The translations under genes were made by a program, and so were the position numbers. Source: Kitasatospora papulosa (GTDB taxonomy: Bacteria > Actinomycetota > Actinomycetes > Streptomycetales > Streptomycetaceae). From it: 64,000 nucleotides of DNA. Positions 42,817-50,708 of this stretch are shown piece by piece (position 1 is the stretch's first letter; each line of letters starts with the position of its first letter). Location of the stretch: NCBI RefSeq assembly GCF_000717245.1, contig NZ_JNYQ01000003.1:1-64000 (forward strand). The letters are read 5' to 3'. Under the pieces are notes generated by a model. It ran no database searches, had not been told where the DNA came from, and saw nothing but the letters and a program-made list of their open reading frames with translations.

Positions 42817-43839
42817 TCAGGCAGGCCCTTCACCGGCCGCAAGGAGACCGGCGGAGGCCTGGCAGTCGAGGACAGCGTCCCTGCGGGCGGCCAGTTCGGC
42901 AGGGGTGAGGGCGGTGAGGAGGGCGTACCCGTCCCGCACCTCCCGTACCTCCGGCAGTGCCGTGCCGTGGTCCGGCGCGTCGGACGGGCCGGGCGACGGG
43001 ACGGCGGCGGCGCAGCCCACCATCACGGGCGCGTCCAGGGGGATGCCCGAGAGGGCGCGGACGAGTTCACGTTCCGCCATGAGTCCGGTTGTCAGTTCGA
43101 TCAGCCGGGAGGCGGGCCAGCTCGCCTGGCGTGGAAGTGATTCGACGACGCGCGGCCCCTCGTCGGTACGGGCGACGCGGGTGAAGGCGTACCCGAACTC
43201 GTACCCGGCCAGATCCAGGAGGCCCGTGGCCAGGGCCCGGATCTCCGCTTCCTCCTGCCGGGTGAGGGGCGCGGGGAAGGTGTGGACAGGCGCACCGCGA
43301 AGATCCGTGCCGGCGGTCGCGTCACCGGTGACCGGATCGGGCACGGAACCTGCGCAGGTCGCCTCCTTCCCCGTGTAACGCAGTTCGACGATGCCGGTGA
43401 CCCGGTGCATCCCCTCCACCGTCAGCGTCTCGACGCCGTATTCGATGTCGTACGGCGGTGGTGTGTCCCCCGGCCCGGTGGGCAGGGCCAGCGCTTCCCA
43501 CTGGGGCCCGCTGCGCGTCAGCAGGCCCCTGATCTGTGATGCGTCGGCGAGCAGCCGTGCGGAGGCGGCCGGGTTCGGCGACACGCCGAGACGTTCCGCC
43601 GTCTCCAGTACGGCGGGCAGGGTGCTCGCGTTTCCGCAGGCGATCAACATGCCCACCTGGTGGGTACGGACGGTCTCCACCAGGTGGTCGCGCAGCTGGT
43701 CATCCGTGAACCCGGTCGTCTCGGCGATCGTGACGACGGGGAATCCGGCCTCCTTCGCCTCAGCCACCAGCTTGGGCGTCGGACAGACGAGGAGCAGAGG
43801 CCTCGGGTCGGAGGACCCGAGGCCGACGGACGCTGTCAT
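42817..43839 (-). CDS. ATP-grasp-like protein lacking the central nucleotide-binding segment
   Basis: This 340-residue protein has an N-terminal domain (LLLVCPTPKLVAEAKEAGFP to SARLLADASQIRGLL) that matches the preATP-grasp/lid layout of amino-acid ligases. The next segment, YDIEYGVETLTVEGMHRV, matches their metal-binding strand, and ARTDEGPRVVESLPRQ matches the DGPRIVExNxR strand. Between them about 30 residues replace the roughly 90 that normally carry the ATP-binding lysines and glycine loop. The Asn of the ExNxR motif is Leu. It is therefore probably a degenerate or non-ATP-binding homologue. The start overlaps the tautomerase stop (ATGA), so the two are translationally coupled. Confidence 0.6.
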   Translation of the reverse strand: MTASVGLGSSDPRPLLLVCPTPKLVAEAKEAGFPVVTIAETTGFTDDQLRDHLVETVRTHQVGMLIACGNASTLPAVLETAERLGVSPNPAASARLLADASQIRGLLTRSGPQWEALALPTGPGDTPPPYDIEYGVETLTVEGMHRVTGIVELRYTGKEATCAGSVPDPVTGDATAGTDLRGAPVHTFPAPLTRQEEAEIRALATGLLDLAGYEFGYAFTRVARTDEGPRVVESLPRQASWPASRLIELTTGLMAERELVRALSGIPLDAPVMVGCAAAVPSPGPSDAPDHGTALPEVREVRDGYALLTALTPAELAARRDAVLDCQASAGLLAAGEGPA

Positions 43840-44126
43840 GGCTTCTGTCCCCCGGCGTCCTGCGGGGCGGGCGGAACGGTCGCGTAGGTCGAGGGACGTT
43901 CCGCGGCGGGCGTGGGGGCGGGCTCGTCGGCAGGGCCGGGAACGAGCTCGTCGGCGAGCCGGCCGCCCTTCCCCCAGTGGTCGGGGTCCACGTCGCGCAC
44001 GATGACGGTGACGGCGTCCTCGGGGCATCCCGCTATACGGGATACGCAGGCGGTCAGCTCACCGACCAGTTCCTGACGTCGGGCACGGTCGTTGCCTTTC
44101 CACCAGTCAACGGAAATCACAGGCAC
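43836..44126 (-). CDS. Tautomerase-family protein (4-oxalocrotonate tautomerase-like)
   Basis: This 96-residue protein begins VPVISVDWWKG, giving the N-terminal proline that is the general base once fMet is removed. RRQELVGELTACVSRIAGC and TVIVRDVDPDHWGKGG match the helix and active-site strand of the family. The last 35 residues are a Pro/Ala-rich tail not found in standard enzymes. GTG 44126 has GAGGAG upstream at the right distance; starting earlier would bury the proline. It is first in the minus-strand operon, divergent from cysE across the repeat-bearing promoter. Confidence 0.8.
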   Translation of the reverse strand: MPVISVDWWKGNDRARRQELVGELTACVSRIAGCPEDAVTVIVRDVDPDHWGKGGRLADELVPGPADEPAPTPAAERPSTYATVPPAPQDAGGQKP

Positions 44127-44241
44127 GGGGAGCTCCTCTGCTCGCGGTGAACCACTTGGCGGGCGTGGCCGGCGCACCGGCTCACGGTCGCCGGTGCGCC
44201 GATGCGCAACCGGGTGGTGCTCAGGTGAGTGTGGGAGCAGC

Positions 44242-44281
44242 CGTTCCCGAATGTTTCCCGCCACGTTCCCTTCTTGTTCCG
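44242..44281. promoter_or_regulatory. Four heptamer direct repeats at 11-bp spacing (candidate SARP site)
   Basis: CGTTCCC at 44242-44248, GTTTCCC at 44253-44259, CGTTCCC at 44264-44270 and TGTTCCG at 44275-44281: each begins exactly 11 bp after the last. SARP proteins bind heptameric direct repeats spaced 11 bp near -35 boxes. The array lies 116 bp upstream of the tautomerase start and 136 bp upstream of cysE. Confidence 0.7.
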
Positions 44282-44305
44282 TCGAGGGCTCCGGCGGCCC
44301 CGGGA

Positions 44306-44346
44306 GACGGGAACGTGCCGGACTCCGAGGGACGGGAACGTGCCGG
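44306..44346 (+). repeat. 16-bp direct repeat in the cysE upstream region
   Basis: GACGGGAACGTGCCGG occurs at 44306-44321 and again at 44331-44346 (period 25). The core GGGAACG is the reverse complement of the heptamer CGTTCCC in the neighbouring array. Confidence 0.7.
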
Positions 44347-44416
44347 GACTCCGGCGGGAAGGCCGCCCGGCAGGCTCTGTTCCAGTCAAGAGGCCCACCC
44401 CGCCACTGGAGCCACG

Positions 44417-45127
44417 ATGAGCCTGTTCAGTCCGACGAAAGCGGAGTCGAATCCGCCCTCCGGCCCCGCGTCCAGCACCGTCAGCGCCGGGGCCTCCGGA
44501 ACGGCGTGGGCCACCCCCGCGTCCGCCACACCCCGTCTGCTGTCCGCCCTCCGCGAGGATCTCGGTGTCGTCGTGGCACGCGACCCGTCCGTGCGGGGCA
44601 AGAAGGAAGCCATTCTCCACCCGGCGCTCACCGCGTTGTGGGCGCACAGGATCGCCCACCGCATGCACGGCCGCGGTCTGCGGATCCCGGCGCGGCTGCT
44701 GGCCCGGTGGGCCCGCAGGGTGACCGCCGTGGAGATCCATCCCGGCGCCGTCCTCGGCCGTCGGGTCTTCATCGACCACGGTGCCGGGGTGGTGATCGGC
44801 GAGACCGCCGTGGTCGGCGACGACGTGACGATGTACCACCAGGTCACCCTTGGCGCGGTCGGCTGGTGGAGCGACAACAAGCGGCCCGAGGGCGACCGTC
44901 GTCACCCCGTCGTCGGGAGTGGCGTGATCCTCGGCGCCAACTCCACCGTCCTGGGGCCGGTGACCGTCGGTGACCGTGCGGTGATCGGCGCCCAGGCCCT
45001 CGTCAACAAGGACGTACCCCGCGGTGCCCGGGTGCTCGCGCCCACCGCCGTCATCAAGGAGCCCGGCCGCCGGCCGGAGCTGATGGAGGACGTCTTCACC
45101 GTCATCGCCTCCTCCGGTTCCTGGTGA
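44417..45127 (+). CDS. cysE: Serine O-acetyltransferase (left-handed beta-helix)
   Basis: This 236-residue protein has a serine-acetyltransferase N-terminal helical part (ALREDLGVVVARDPSVRGKK) and hexapeptide-repeat helix with the catalytic Asp-His pair in VFIDHGAGVVIGET. The usual GVTLGGTG turn reads QVTLGAVGWWSDNKRPEG, a short insertion seen in a subset of actinomycete enzymes. It makes O-acetylserine from serine and acetyl-CoA, here evidently for the cysteine-synthase-like enzyme that follows 43 bp later. ATG is preceded by GGAG. First gene of the plus-strand operon. Confidence 0.88.
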   Translation: MSLFSPTKAESNPPSGPASSTVSAGASGTAWATPASATPRLLSALREDLGVVVARDPSVRGKKEAILHPALTALWAHRIAHRMHGRGLRIPARLLARWARRVTAVEIHPGAVLGRRVFIDHGAGVVIGETAVVGDDVTMYHQVTLGAVGWWSDNKRPEGDRRHPVVGSGVILGANSTVLGPVTVGDRAVIGAQALVNKDVPRGARVLAPTAVIKEPGRRPELMEDVFTVIASSGSW

Positions 45128-45170
45128 CCCGCCCCAAGTCCCTGCCGACCGACTCCCCCGATTGCGAGAG

Positions 45171-46154
45171 ATGAGAACCGTGCCCACCATCACACAGGCC
45201 CCCTCGGCCCACACCGCCCCCGCCCGCCCGGCCGTCGCCTCGCGTATCGAGGAACTCGTGGGCTCGACCCCGCTGCTGGAGCTGCGTCTGCGTGACCTGG
45301 CGCCCGGAGCGCGGGTGCTGGCGAAGCTGGAGTTCGCCAACCCGATGTCGTCCAGCAAGGACCGTGCCGCCCTCTACATGATGCGCGCCGCGGAGAGGCG
45401 CGGCGCACTGCTGCCGGGCGGTACCGTCATCGAGGCCACCTCCGGGAACACCGGGATCTCGCTGGCCGCGTTCGCCGCCTCCCGCGGCTACCGCTGTGTC
45501 ATCGTGCTCCCGGACAACGCCACGACCGAGCGGGTCAAGCTGCTGCGCGCGTTCGGAGCGGAGATAGTCCAGACGCCGAGCGCGCTGGGCTACCCGGGGG
45601 CGATCGCCGAGGCGGAGCGGCTGCACGCGGCCACGCCGGGTTCCTGGTTCCCGTGCCAGCACGAGAACCAGGACAACGTCCGGGCGCACTACGAGACCAC
45701 CGGCCCCGAGATCCACTCCGCCGTGGCGGCCACCGGCAGCCGTATCGCGGCCTTCGTGTGTGCGGTCGGCACCGGGGGCACGCTCACCGGCATCGCCCGC
45801 CACCTCAAGGAGCAGGATCCGGACGTGCGGGTGATAGCCGTCGAACCGGAGAAGTCGCCGATCCTGTCCCAGGGGTACGCGGGCCAGCACCGGATCCCGG
45901 GGCTCAACGGCGGTTTCGTCGCCGAAACGACCGATGTCTCGCTGATCGACGAGGTCCTGACGGTGTCCGACGAGGACGCCCTGGTGACGGCCCGCCGACT
46001 CGCGATCAGCCAGGGGCTGTTCGCCGGCGTCTCTTCCGGTGCCGCCGCCTATGCCTCCGAGGTGGTCGCCCGCAGGCCCGAGCTGACCGGAAGCGTCGTG
46101 GTCACGCTGCTGCCCGACACGGGAGAGCGTTACCTGAGCATGTGGGAGAGCTGA
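45171..46154 (+). CDS. PLP-dependent cysteine synthase-like enzyme
   Basis: This 327-residue fold-type II PLP enzyme has the PLP lysine in NPMSSSKDRAALYM, where housekeeping enzymes usually have NPGGSVKDR. The substrate loop is EATSGNTGISLA, the phosphate loop GTGGTLTGIARHL and the C-terminal GVSSGAAAY. It should replace the acetyl group of O-acetylserine with a nucleophile, either sulfide or a pathway-specific one, giving a beta-substituted alanine. The altered lysine neighbourhood and clustering with cupins and an amidotransferase favour a specialised role. The start may be ATG 45171 or GTG 45180. Two bases separate its stop from the cupin ATG. Confidence 0.85.
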   Translation: MRTVPTITQAPSAHTAPARPAVASRIEELVGSTPLLELRLRDLAPGARVLAKLEFANPMSSSKDRAALYMMRAAERRGALLPGGTVIEATSGNTGISLAAFAASRGYRCVIVLPDNATTERVKLLRAFGAEIVQTPSALGYPGAIAEAERLHAATPGSWFPCQHENQDNVRAHYETTGPEIHSAVAATGSRIAAFVCAVGTGGTLTGIARHLKEQDPDVRVIAVEPEKSPILSQGYAGQHRIPGLNGGFVAETTDVSLIDEVLTVSDEDALVTARRLAISQGLFAGVSSGAAAYASEVVARRPELTGSVVVTLLPDTGERYLSMWES

Positions 46155-46156
46155 GC

Positions 46157-46711
46157 ATGAGTCACGCGATGTTCCGTGCGTACGCGGACGCGGTGAAGGC
46201 GGAGATCGGAACCGCCACGACCACGCGTTTCATCGCACTCGCCGAGACCACCGACGGGCGGTTCGGGCTCTTCCACCACTCGATGCTGCCGGGTGCCGGC
46301 GGCGCCGACCCGCACTACCACTCGCGGATCTCCGAGTCCTTCTACGTGCTGACGGGTGAGGTGCGTCTGCACGACGGCACCGGCTGGCGCACGGCGAGAG
46401 CGGGTGACTTCCTGCACGTCCCGGAGAACGCCGTGCACGGCTTCCGCAACGAGAGCGACTCGCTCGTCGAGATGCTGATCATCTTCACTCCCGCCGAGCA
46501 CCGTGAGGGGTACTTCGAGGGTCTGGCCGGTCTTCTCGCCGACGGGAACCGCCCGTCGCGCGAGGAGATGGTCGCCCTGATGGAGAAGTACGACCAGTTC
46601 GAGGTCGATGCCCCCGACACGGATCACGACCACCCGCACGGGAACGACCCCTCGCACACTCACGGCCCGGACGGCACCCACCACCACCCGGTCCCGCACC
46701 ATCACCACTGA
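46157..46711 (+). CDS. Single-domain cupin with a His-rich tail
   Basis: This 184-residue cupin has motif 1 as PHYHSRISESFYVLTGEV and motif 2 as GDFLHVPENAVHGF, keeping three His and one Glu for metal binding. The last 30 residues are strongly His/Asp-rich (HDHPHGNDPSHTHG then HHHPVPHHHH), a probable metal-storage or metal-delivery tail. Cupins of this shape include dioxygenases, isomerases and binding proteins. It is in operon with the cysteine-synthase-like gene (2-bp gap) and the exporter (43-bp gap). Confidence 0.85.
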   Translation: MSHAMFRAYADAVKAEIGTATTTRFIALAETTDGRFGLFHHSMLPGAGGADPHYHSRISESFYVLTGEVRLHDGTGWRTARAGDFLHVPENAVHGFRNESDSLVEMLIIFTPAEHREGYFEGLAGLLADGNRPSREEMVALMEKYDQFEVDAPDTDHDHPHGNDPSHTHGPDGTHHHPVPHHHH

Positions 46712-46754
46712 CCGACGGGCGTCATTCGCCCTGTCCCTCCGAGGAGAACACCGC

Positions 46755-47705
46755 ATGAATCTCGTCAACTGGGGCCGTTTCGGCCTGCTGGCCGCCCTCT
46801 GGGGCTGCAGCTTCGCCTTCATCAAGATGTCCCTGGAGGCCTTCGCACCCCTCCAGCTCGCCTCGGGCCGGCTGATCGTCGGCGCCCTGGTCGTCCTCGG
46901 CATGCTCGCCCTGAAGCGGCTGACCCTGCCCTCCCGGAAGCTGTGGGGCCACATCGCCGTGGCCTCCGTCTTCGGTAACGTCATCCCCTTCACGCTCTTC
47001 GCGATCGGTGAGCAGCACACCACCGCGACCATCGCCGGGGTGATCCAGGGGGCGACCCCCCTCATCACCATGGGTGTCGCCGCTCTCGCGCTCTCCGAGG
47101 AAAGGCCGACGACCCGCAAGGTGGCCGGACTGGTCGGAGGGTTCATCGGACTGATCGTGGTCGTCGGACCGTGGAACACGGACGGTTTCGGCACGCTCGG
47201 CGGGCAGCTCGCCTGTGTGGGCGCCGCGGCCAGCTATGCCGTCAGCTTCGTCTACATCCGCCGCTTCATCGGTCCCCACAAGCTGCCGGCGCTCTCGGTG
47301 ACCGCGGCCCAGCTGAGCGCGGCAGCCGTCATCACCGTGGTGGTCACCACGTTCATGACCGGATGGACGCTGCACGGCGACCTCACCGCCAAGCCCCTGC
47401 TCTCCCTGCTGGTCCTCGGCGCCGCCTCCACCGGTATCGCGTTCGCCCTGCTCAACCGTCTGATCGCGGACGCGGGTCCGACGACGGCCTCGGGTGTGAA
47501 CTATCTCGTGCCGGTGTTCTCCGTGATCGTCGGAGTGCTGGCCCTGGGCGAACCGCTGACCTGGAACGTGCCGGTGGGCGGCATCGTCGTGATCGCCGCG
47601 CTCGCCGTCGCGGAGGGGCGCTTCTCCGCTCTGCCGTGGCGTGCGAAGCCGGCACCGAAGACACCGGTCGCGGCAGCTCGTGTCCCGGAGAAGGCCTGCC
47701 CGTAG
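46755..47705 (+). CDS. EamA/DMT-family exporter
   Basis: This 316-residue membrane protein has ten predicted helices in two EamA repeats: LAALWGCSFAFIKMSLEAF opens the first, and GGQLACVGAAASYAVSFVYI opens the second. Family members export amino acids and related metabolites; D-cycloserine producers use one as self-protection. ATG follows GAGGAG. It is the last gene before the terminator at 47733, so export appears tied to the cysE-cysK-cupin operon. Confidence 0.9.
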   Translation: MNLVNWGRFGLLAALWGCSFAFIKMSLEAFAPLQLASGRLIVGALVVLGMLALKRLTLPSRKLWGHIAVASVFGNVIPFTLFAIGEQHTTATIAGVIQGATPLITMGVAALALSEERPTTRKVAGLVGGFIGLIVVVGPWNTDGFGTLGGQLACVGAAASYAVSFVYIRRFIGPHKLPALSVTAAQLSAAAVITVVVTTFMTGWTLHGDLTAKPLLSLLVLGAASTGIAFALLNRLIADAGPTTASGVNYLVPVFSVIVGVLALGEPLTWNVPVGGIVVIAALAVAEGRFSALPWRAKPAPKTPVAAARVPEKACP

Positions 47706-48009
47706 ACACAGCGCGGCACACCACACCGAGCCGGGGCCGGCGCGGACACCCATGAGGGGTGCCCGCGCCGGCCCCGTTGTGCGTGGACCTCCACCCGAGG
47801 ATCCTCAACTCCCTTGTTTTACATGGGTGTTGAGACCTCCTTGAGGGTCCTCGCGATACGGGGTGGTTCCCGGTCATCTCCTTCTCCCCGGTAGCGAAGC
47901 GGGAGTACGGCGGGACCGGCCGGAGCGAGCCTGAGGTCACAGGACGAGGACGGGTCCATCCCTCCCGGTCCTCCTCCCTTCCCCTCCCCCCCTTCAAGGA
48001 GCTCTTCGC
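47706..48009. promoter_or_regulatory. 304-bp gap: terminator, then promoter of the second operon
   Basis: The left part is the terminator. On the right, TTGAGAC (47830-47836) and TTGAGGG (47841-47847) are 11 bp apart, a possible two-copy SARP-type repeat whose second copy could also serve as a -35 box. A GGTTCCC (47865-47871) resembling the other promoter heptamers stands alone. Weak evidence only. Confidence 0.4.
47733..47775. terminator. Terminator after the exporter gene
   Basis: GGGGCCGGCGCGG pairs with CCGCGCCGGCCCC; the stem continues beyond one A-C mismatch with CACCC/GGGTG. It lies 27 bp after the stop. Confidence 0.8.
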
Positions 48010-48837
48010 ATGACGCGCACATCCTTCTCGGGAACCCTCGCAGCGTCCCCTCTCGGGGATGCCAGGATCGTCACGGCCGCCGAGTTCGAGTTCACCCGGA
48101 TCGCCGGCCGGCGCACCACGATCGCCACTCCGGTGAGCCCGGCCGCGGGCGCCACGCACGTCACTCTGCACGTCGTGCGCGTCGCGGCCGGCGAGTCCTT
48201 CAGCCCGGACGGGAGCGTCGGGGAGGAGAACACCGCAGTCGTCTTCGACGGTCGGGGCACCGCGACGGTCGGGTCGCGCAGTCACCCGGTCGAGCGCGCC
48301 CACGCCGTGTACGCGCCCACCGGGCAGGCTCTGAGTCTCACCGCCGACGCGGAGGGGCTGACCGTCTACGTCTGGCGCACGCCGCTCACGGCGGGCCGCC
48401 GGCCCGGTACGGACCCCGAGCCCTTCTCCACCCTCTGGGACGAGACCACCCAGCTGCGCGGCTTCGGCGGCACCGGCCAGATAGCTCCCGACTCCGACCG
48501 CGCCACCATGAACTTCGTCTTCTGGCCGGGCAACGGCAGCAGCCAGCTCTGCCTGCACTGCGGCATCCAGCAGCCGGGCCAGACGTTCAACGTGCATCTG
48601 CACCCCGACAGCGACGAGGCGTTCATCGCCTTCGAGGGCATCGGCCAGATGTACCTCCGCGACCGCTGGATCGACGTCGCCGCCGGGGACGTCCTGTACG
48701 CGGCGCCCGGCGTCCTGCACGGAGCGCGCAACCCGCACACCGGTCCCGACGCCAGGCGCTTCGTGACCTGCGGCGGTCCCAGCCCGTACGACCCGGCGCT
48801 CTATTCCGCCGCCGGCCTCTCCTCCGACGTCAGGTGA
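48010..48837 (+). CDS. Two-domain cupin (bicupin)
   Basis: This 275-residue protein has two cupin folds. The N-terminal one is degenerate (AGESFSPDGSVGEENTAVVF, with few metal ligands). The C-terminal one is complete (NVHLHPDSDEAFIAFEG and GDVLYAAPGVLHGARN). ATG follows AAGGAG. The stop is eight bases before the amidotransferase ATG, so it heads the second operon. Function unknown; a metal-dependent oxygenase or isomerase acting on the pathway intermediate is plausible. Confidence 0.82.
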   Translation: MTRTSFSGTLAASPLGDARIVTAAEFEFTRIAGRRTTIATPVSPAAGATHVTLHVVRVAAGESFSPDGSVGEENTAVVFDGRGTATVGSRSHPVERAHAVYAPTGQALSLTADAEGLTVYVWRTPLTAGRRPGTDPEPFSTLWDETTQLRGFGGTGQIAPDSDRATMNFVFWPGNGSSQLCLHCGIQQPGQTFNVHLHPDSDEAFIAFEGIGQMYLRDRWIDVAAGDVLYAAPGVLHGARNPHTGPDARRFVTCGGPSPYDPALYSAAGLSSDVR

Positions 48838-48845
48838 TCTGAGTC

Positions 48846-50708
48846 ATGTGCCGAATCCACGGATCCTTCCACGCCCGTACCACCGCCCAGGAGATGCGCG
48901 ACGTCGCCGCCCTCCAGCATCACGGAGGGCCCGACGCCCAGTCCTTCGCCCAGCACTCCGGCTGGGCGCTCGGCAACAACAGGCTGTCGATCATGGACCC
49001 CGAAGGAGGTGCCCAGCCGTACCGGCTCGGTGACATCACCGTCGTCTTCAACGGCGAGCTCTACAACCACGACCGGTTGCGCACCGAACTCATCAGGCAG
49101 GGCTTCCACTTCGAGGACCGGTGCGACGGATCGATTCTGCCGGCGCTCTACCTCACGTACGGCGAGCGGTTCGCCGAGCAGCTCGACGGCATGTTCTCCG
49201 TGGCCGTCATGGACCTCAGGGGTGCCCCGCGGCTGGTCATCGCCACCGACGCCTCCGGGATGAAGCCGCTCTACTACCACTGGGAGGAGCGCAGCGGCCG
49301 CTTCCACTTCGCCTCGGAGCTCCCCGCCCTCCTCGGCTTCACGGACGTACGCCCGTACGAGGACGACCTGGGTCTGCACACCTACCTGGCGGCGAAGACG
49401 CCCTTCGGCCGGCGGACCATGTTCGAGGGCATCGAAGTCCTTCCGCCGGCCGCCACCGCGGTCGTGACCCGGGAGGACGGGCTGCGTCTCACGACCCGGA
49501 GGATGGGCTACGAGTCCGCTCCGCCGGTCGACGAGGAGCGCAGCCTCGCCCGGGCCGGCGAGGAACTGCGCGAGCTGCTCTCCCGGGAGGTGTCCCGGCT
49601 GCTGATCGCCGACGCGCCGGTCGCCGCCATCACCTCCGGCGGGCTCGACTCCAGCCTGGTCACGGCGCTCGCCGCTCGCACCCTGCACGACCGGGGGGCG
49701 TCCGGCGCCCTGCACACCTTCAACATCGCCTACACGGGGAACTGGCCCGGGGACGAGCGCGCCTTCGCCGCGGAGGTCTCCCGGCACACGGGCACCGTCC
49801 ACCACCAGGTGGAGATCGACCCGTCAACCTTCCCCGACCTGATGGGCGACGTCGTACGCCATCTCGGCCAGCCCAACGCCGATCCGATCACCCTCAGCAC
49901 CTTCTCGCTCTTCCGGGCGGTCCGCGACGCGGGGTTCAAGGTCGCCCTCACCGGCGACGCCGCCGACGAACTCTTCGGCGGGTACGCGCGAATGACGCAG
50001 GCGGTCGCCGCACCCGAGGGGACCGACTGGGCCGGCGCCTATCTCGACCACCTTGCCGCCGTTCCCCGCGCCCTGCGGGAGGAGCTGTACACGGCCGAGT
50101 ACGCCGACCGAGTCCTCGCGTCCGGTGGCTCGGCCATGCCGCCGGGTCTCACCGACATCCTCGAGCACGGCACGGGCAGCAGGCTCCAGCGCATCTCCCG
50201 GATCGAGCAGCGCTACCGGCTTCCCGCCTACCACCTGCGAAGGGTCGACCACCTGTCCATGGCGAGCTCCGTGGAGGCCAGGCTGCCGTTCTGCCAGCCG
50301 AGTGTGGTGCGCTTCGCAGCGACGCTGCCCGACCGGCACCGCACGGTCCCCGGTGTCGGCGTCAAGCGCGCGCTGTACCGCGCAGCCGACGGGCTGCTGC
50401 CCGAGAGCGTGCTGAACCGGCCGAAGCAGCCGTTCACCCTGCCGATCACGGCGATGCTGGCCCCGGGCCAGCGGCTGTGGGCGATGGCCCGCGACGTCCT
50501 GTCCCCGCAGGCACTGCGCTCGGACGGACGGCTGCGGTACGAGGTTGTCGACGCCCTCTTCACCGAGCAGGCCGAACGGCCCTCCGACAACGCGTCGCTG
50601 GCGCTCTGGGCGCTGATGTCGCACCAGATGTGGCGGAGCGAGTTCCTCGGCAGGCCTGCCGGGCAGCCGACCCCGCGCACGCGCGAGCTGGCGGGAGCTG
50701 CCGGATGA
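48846..50708 (+). CDS. asnB: Asparagine synthetase-type amidotransferase
   Basis: This 620-residue protein has both AsnB halves. The N-terminal Ntn glutaminase begins MCRIHGSFHA with catalytic Cys2 (fMet removed); HHGGPDAQSF and VFNGELYNH are family motifs. The C-terminal synthetase has the pyrophosphate loop SGGLDSS near residue 266. It transfers ammonia from glutamine to an AMP-activated carboxylate. In biosynthetic clusters such enzymes amidate or cyclise non-aspartate substrates. Its operon position suggests the substrate is a pathway carboxylic acid. The stop overlaps the next ATG (ATGA). Confidence 0.92.
   Translation: MCRIHGSFHARTTAQEMRDVAALQHHGGPDAQSFAQHSGWALGNNRLSIMDPEGGAQPYRLGDITVVFNGELYNHDRLRTELIRQGFHFEDRCDGSILPALYLTYGERFAEQLDGMFSVAVMDLRGAPRLVIATDASGMKPLYYHWEERSGRFHFASELPALLGFTDVRPYEDDLGLHTYLAAKTPFGRRTMFEGIEVLPPAATAVVTREDGLRLTTRRMGYESAPPVDEERSLARAGEELRELLSREVSRLLIADAPVAAITSGGLDSSLVTALAARTLHDRGASGALHTFNIAYTGNWPGDERAFAAEVSRHTGTVHHQVEIDPSTFPDLMGDVVRHLGQPNADPITLSTFSLFRAVRDAGFKVALTGDAADELFGGYARMTQAVAAPEGTDWAGAYLDHLAAVPRALREELYTAEYADRVLASGGSAMPPGLTDILEHGTGSRLQRISRIEQRYRLPAYHLRRVDHLSMASSVEARLPFCQPSVVRFAATLPDRHRTVPGVGVKRALYRAADGLLPESVLNRPKQPFTLPITAMLAPGQRLWAMARDVLSPQALRSDGRLRYEVVDALFTEQAERPSDNASLALWALMSHQMWRSEFLGRPAGQPTPRTRELAGAAG

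Larger units (their letters stand above)
44127..44416. promoter_or_regulatory. Divergent promoter with SARP-type direct repeats
   Basis: A 290-bp gap lies between the tautomerase (minus) and cysE (plus). It carries the four-heptamer array described separately and, on the opposite strand, GGGAACG at 44309 and 44334 and GGGAAGG at 44356. Hence the same hexamer core GTTCCC occurs in both orientations, as expected for a shared activator serving both operons. Confidence 0.65.
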
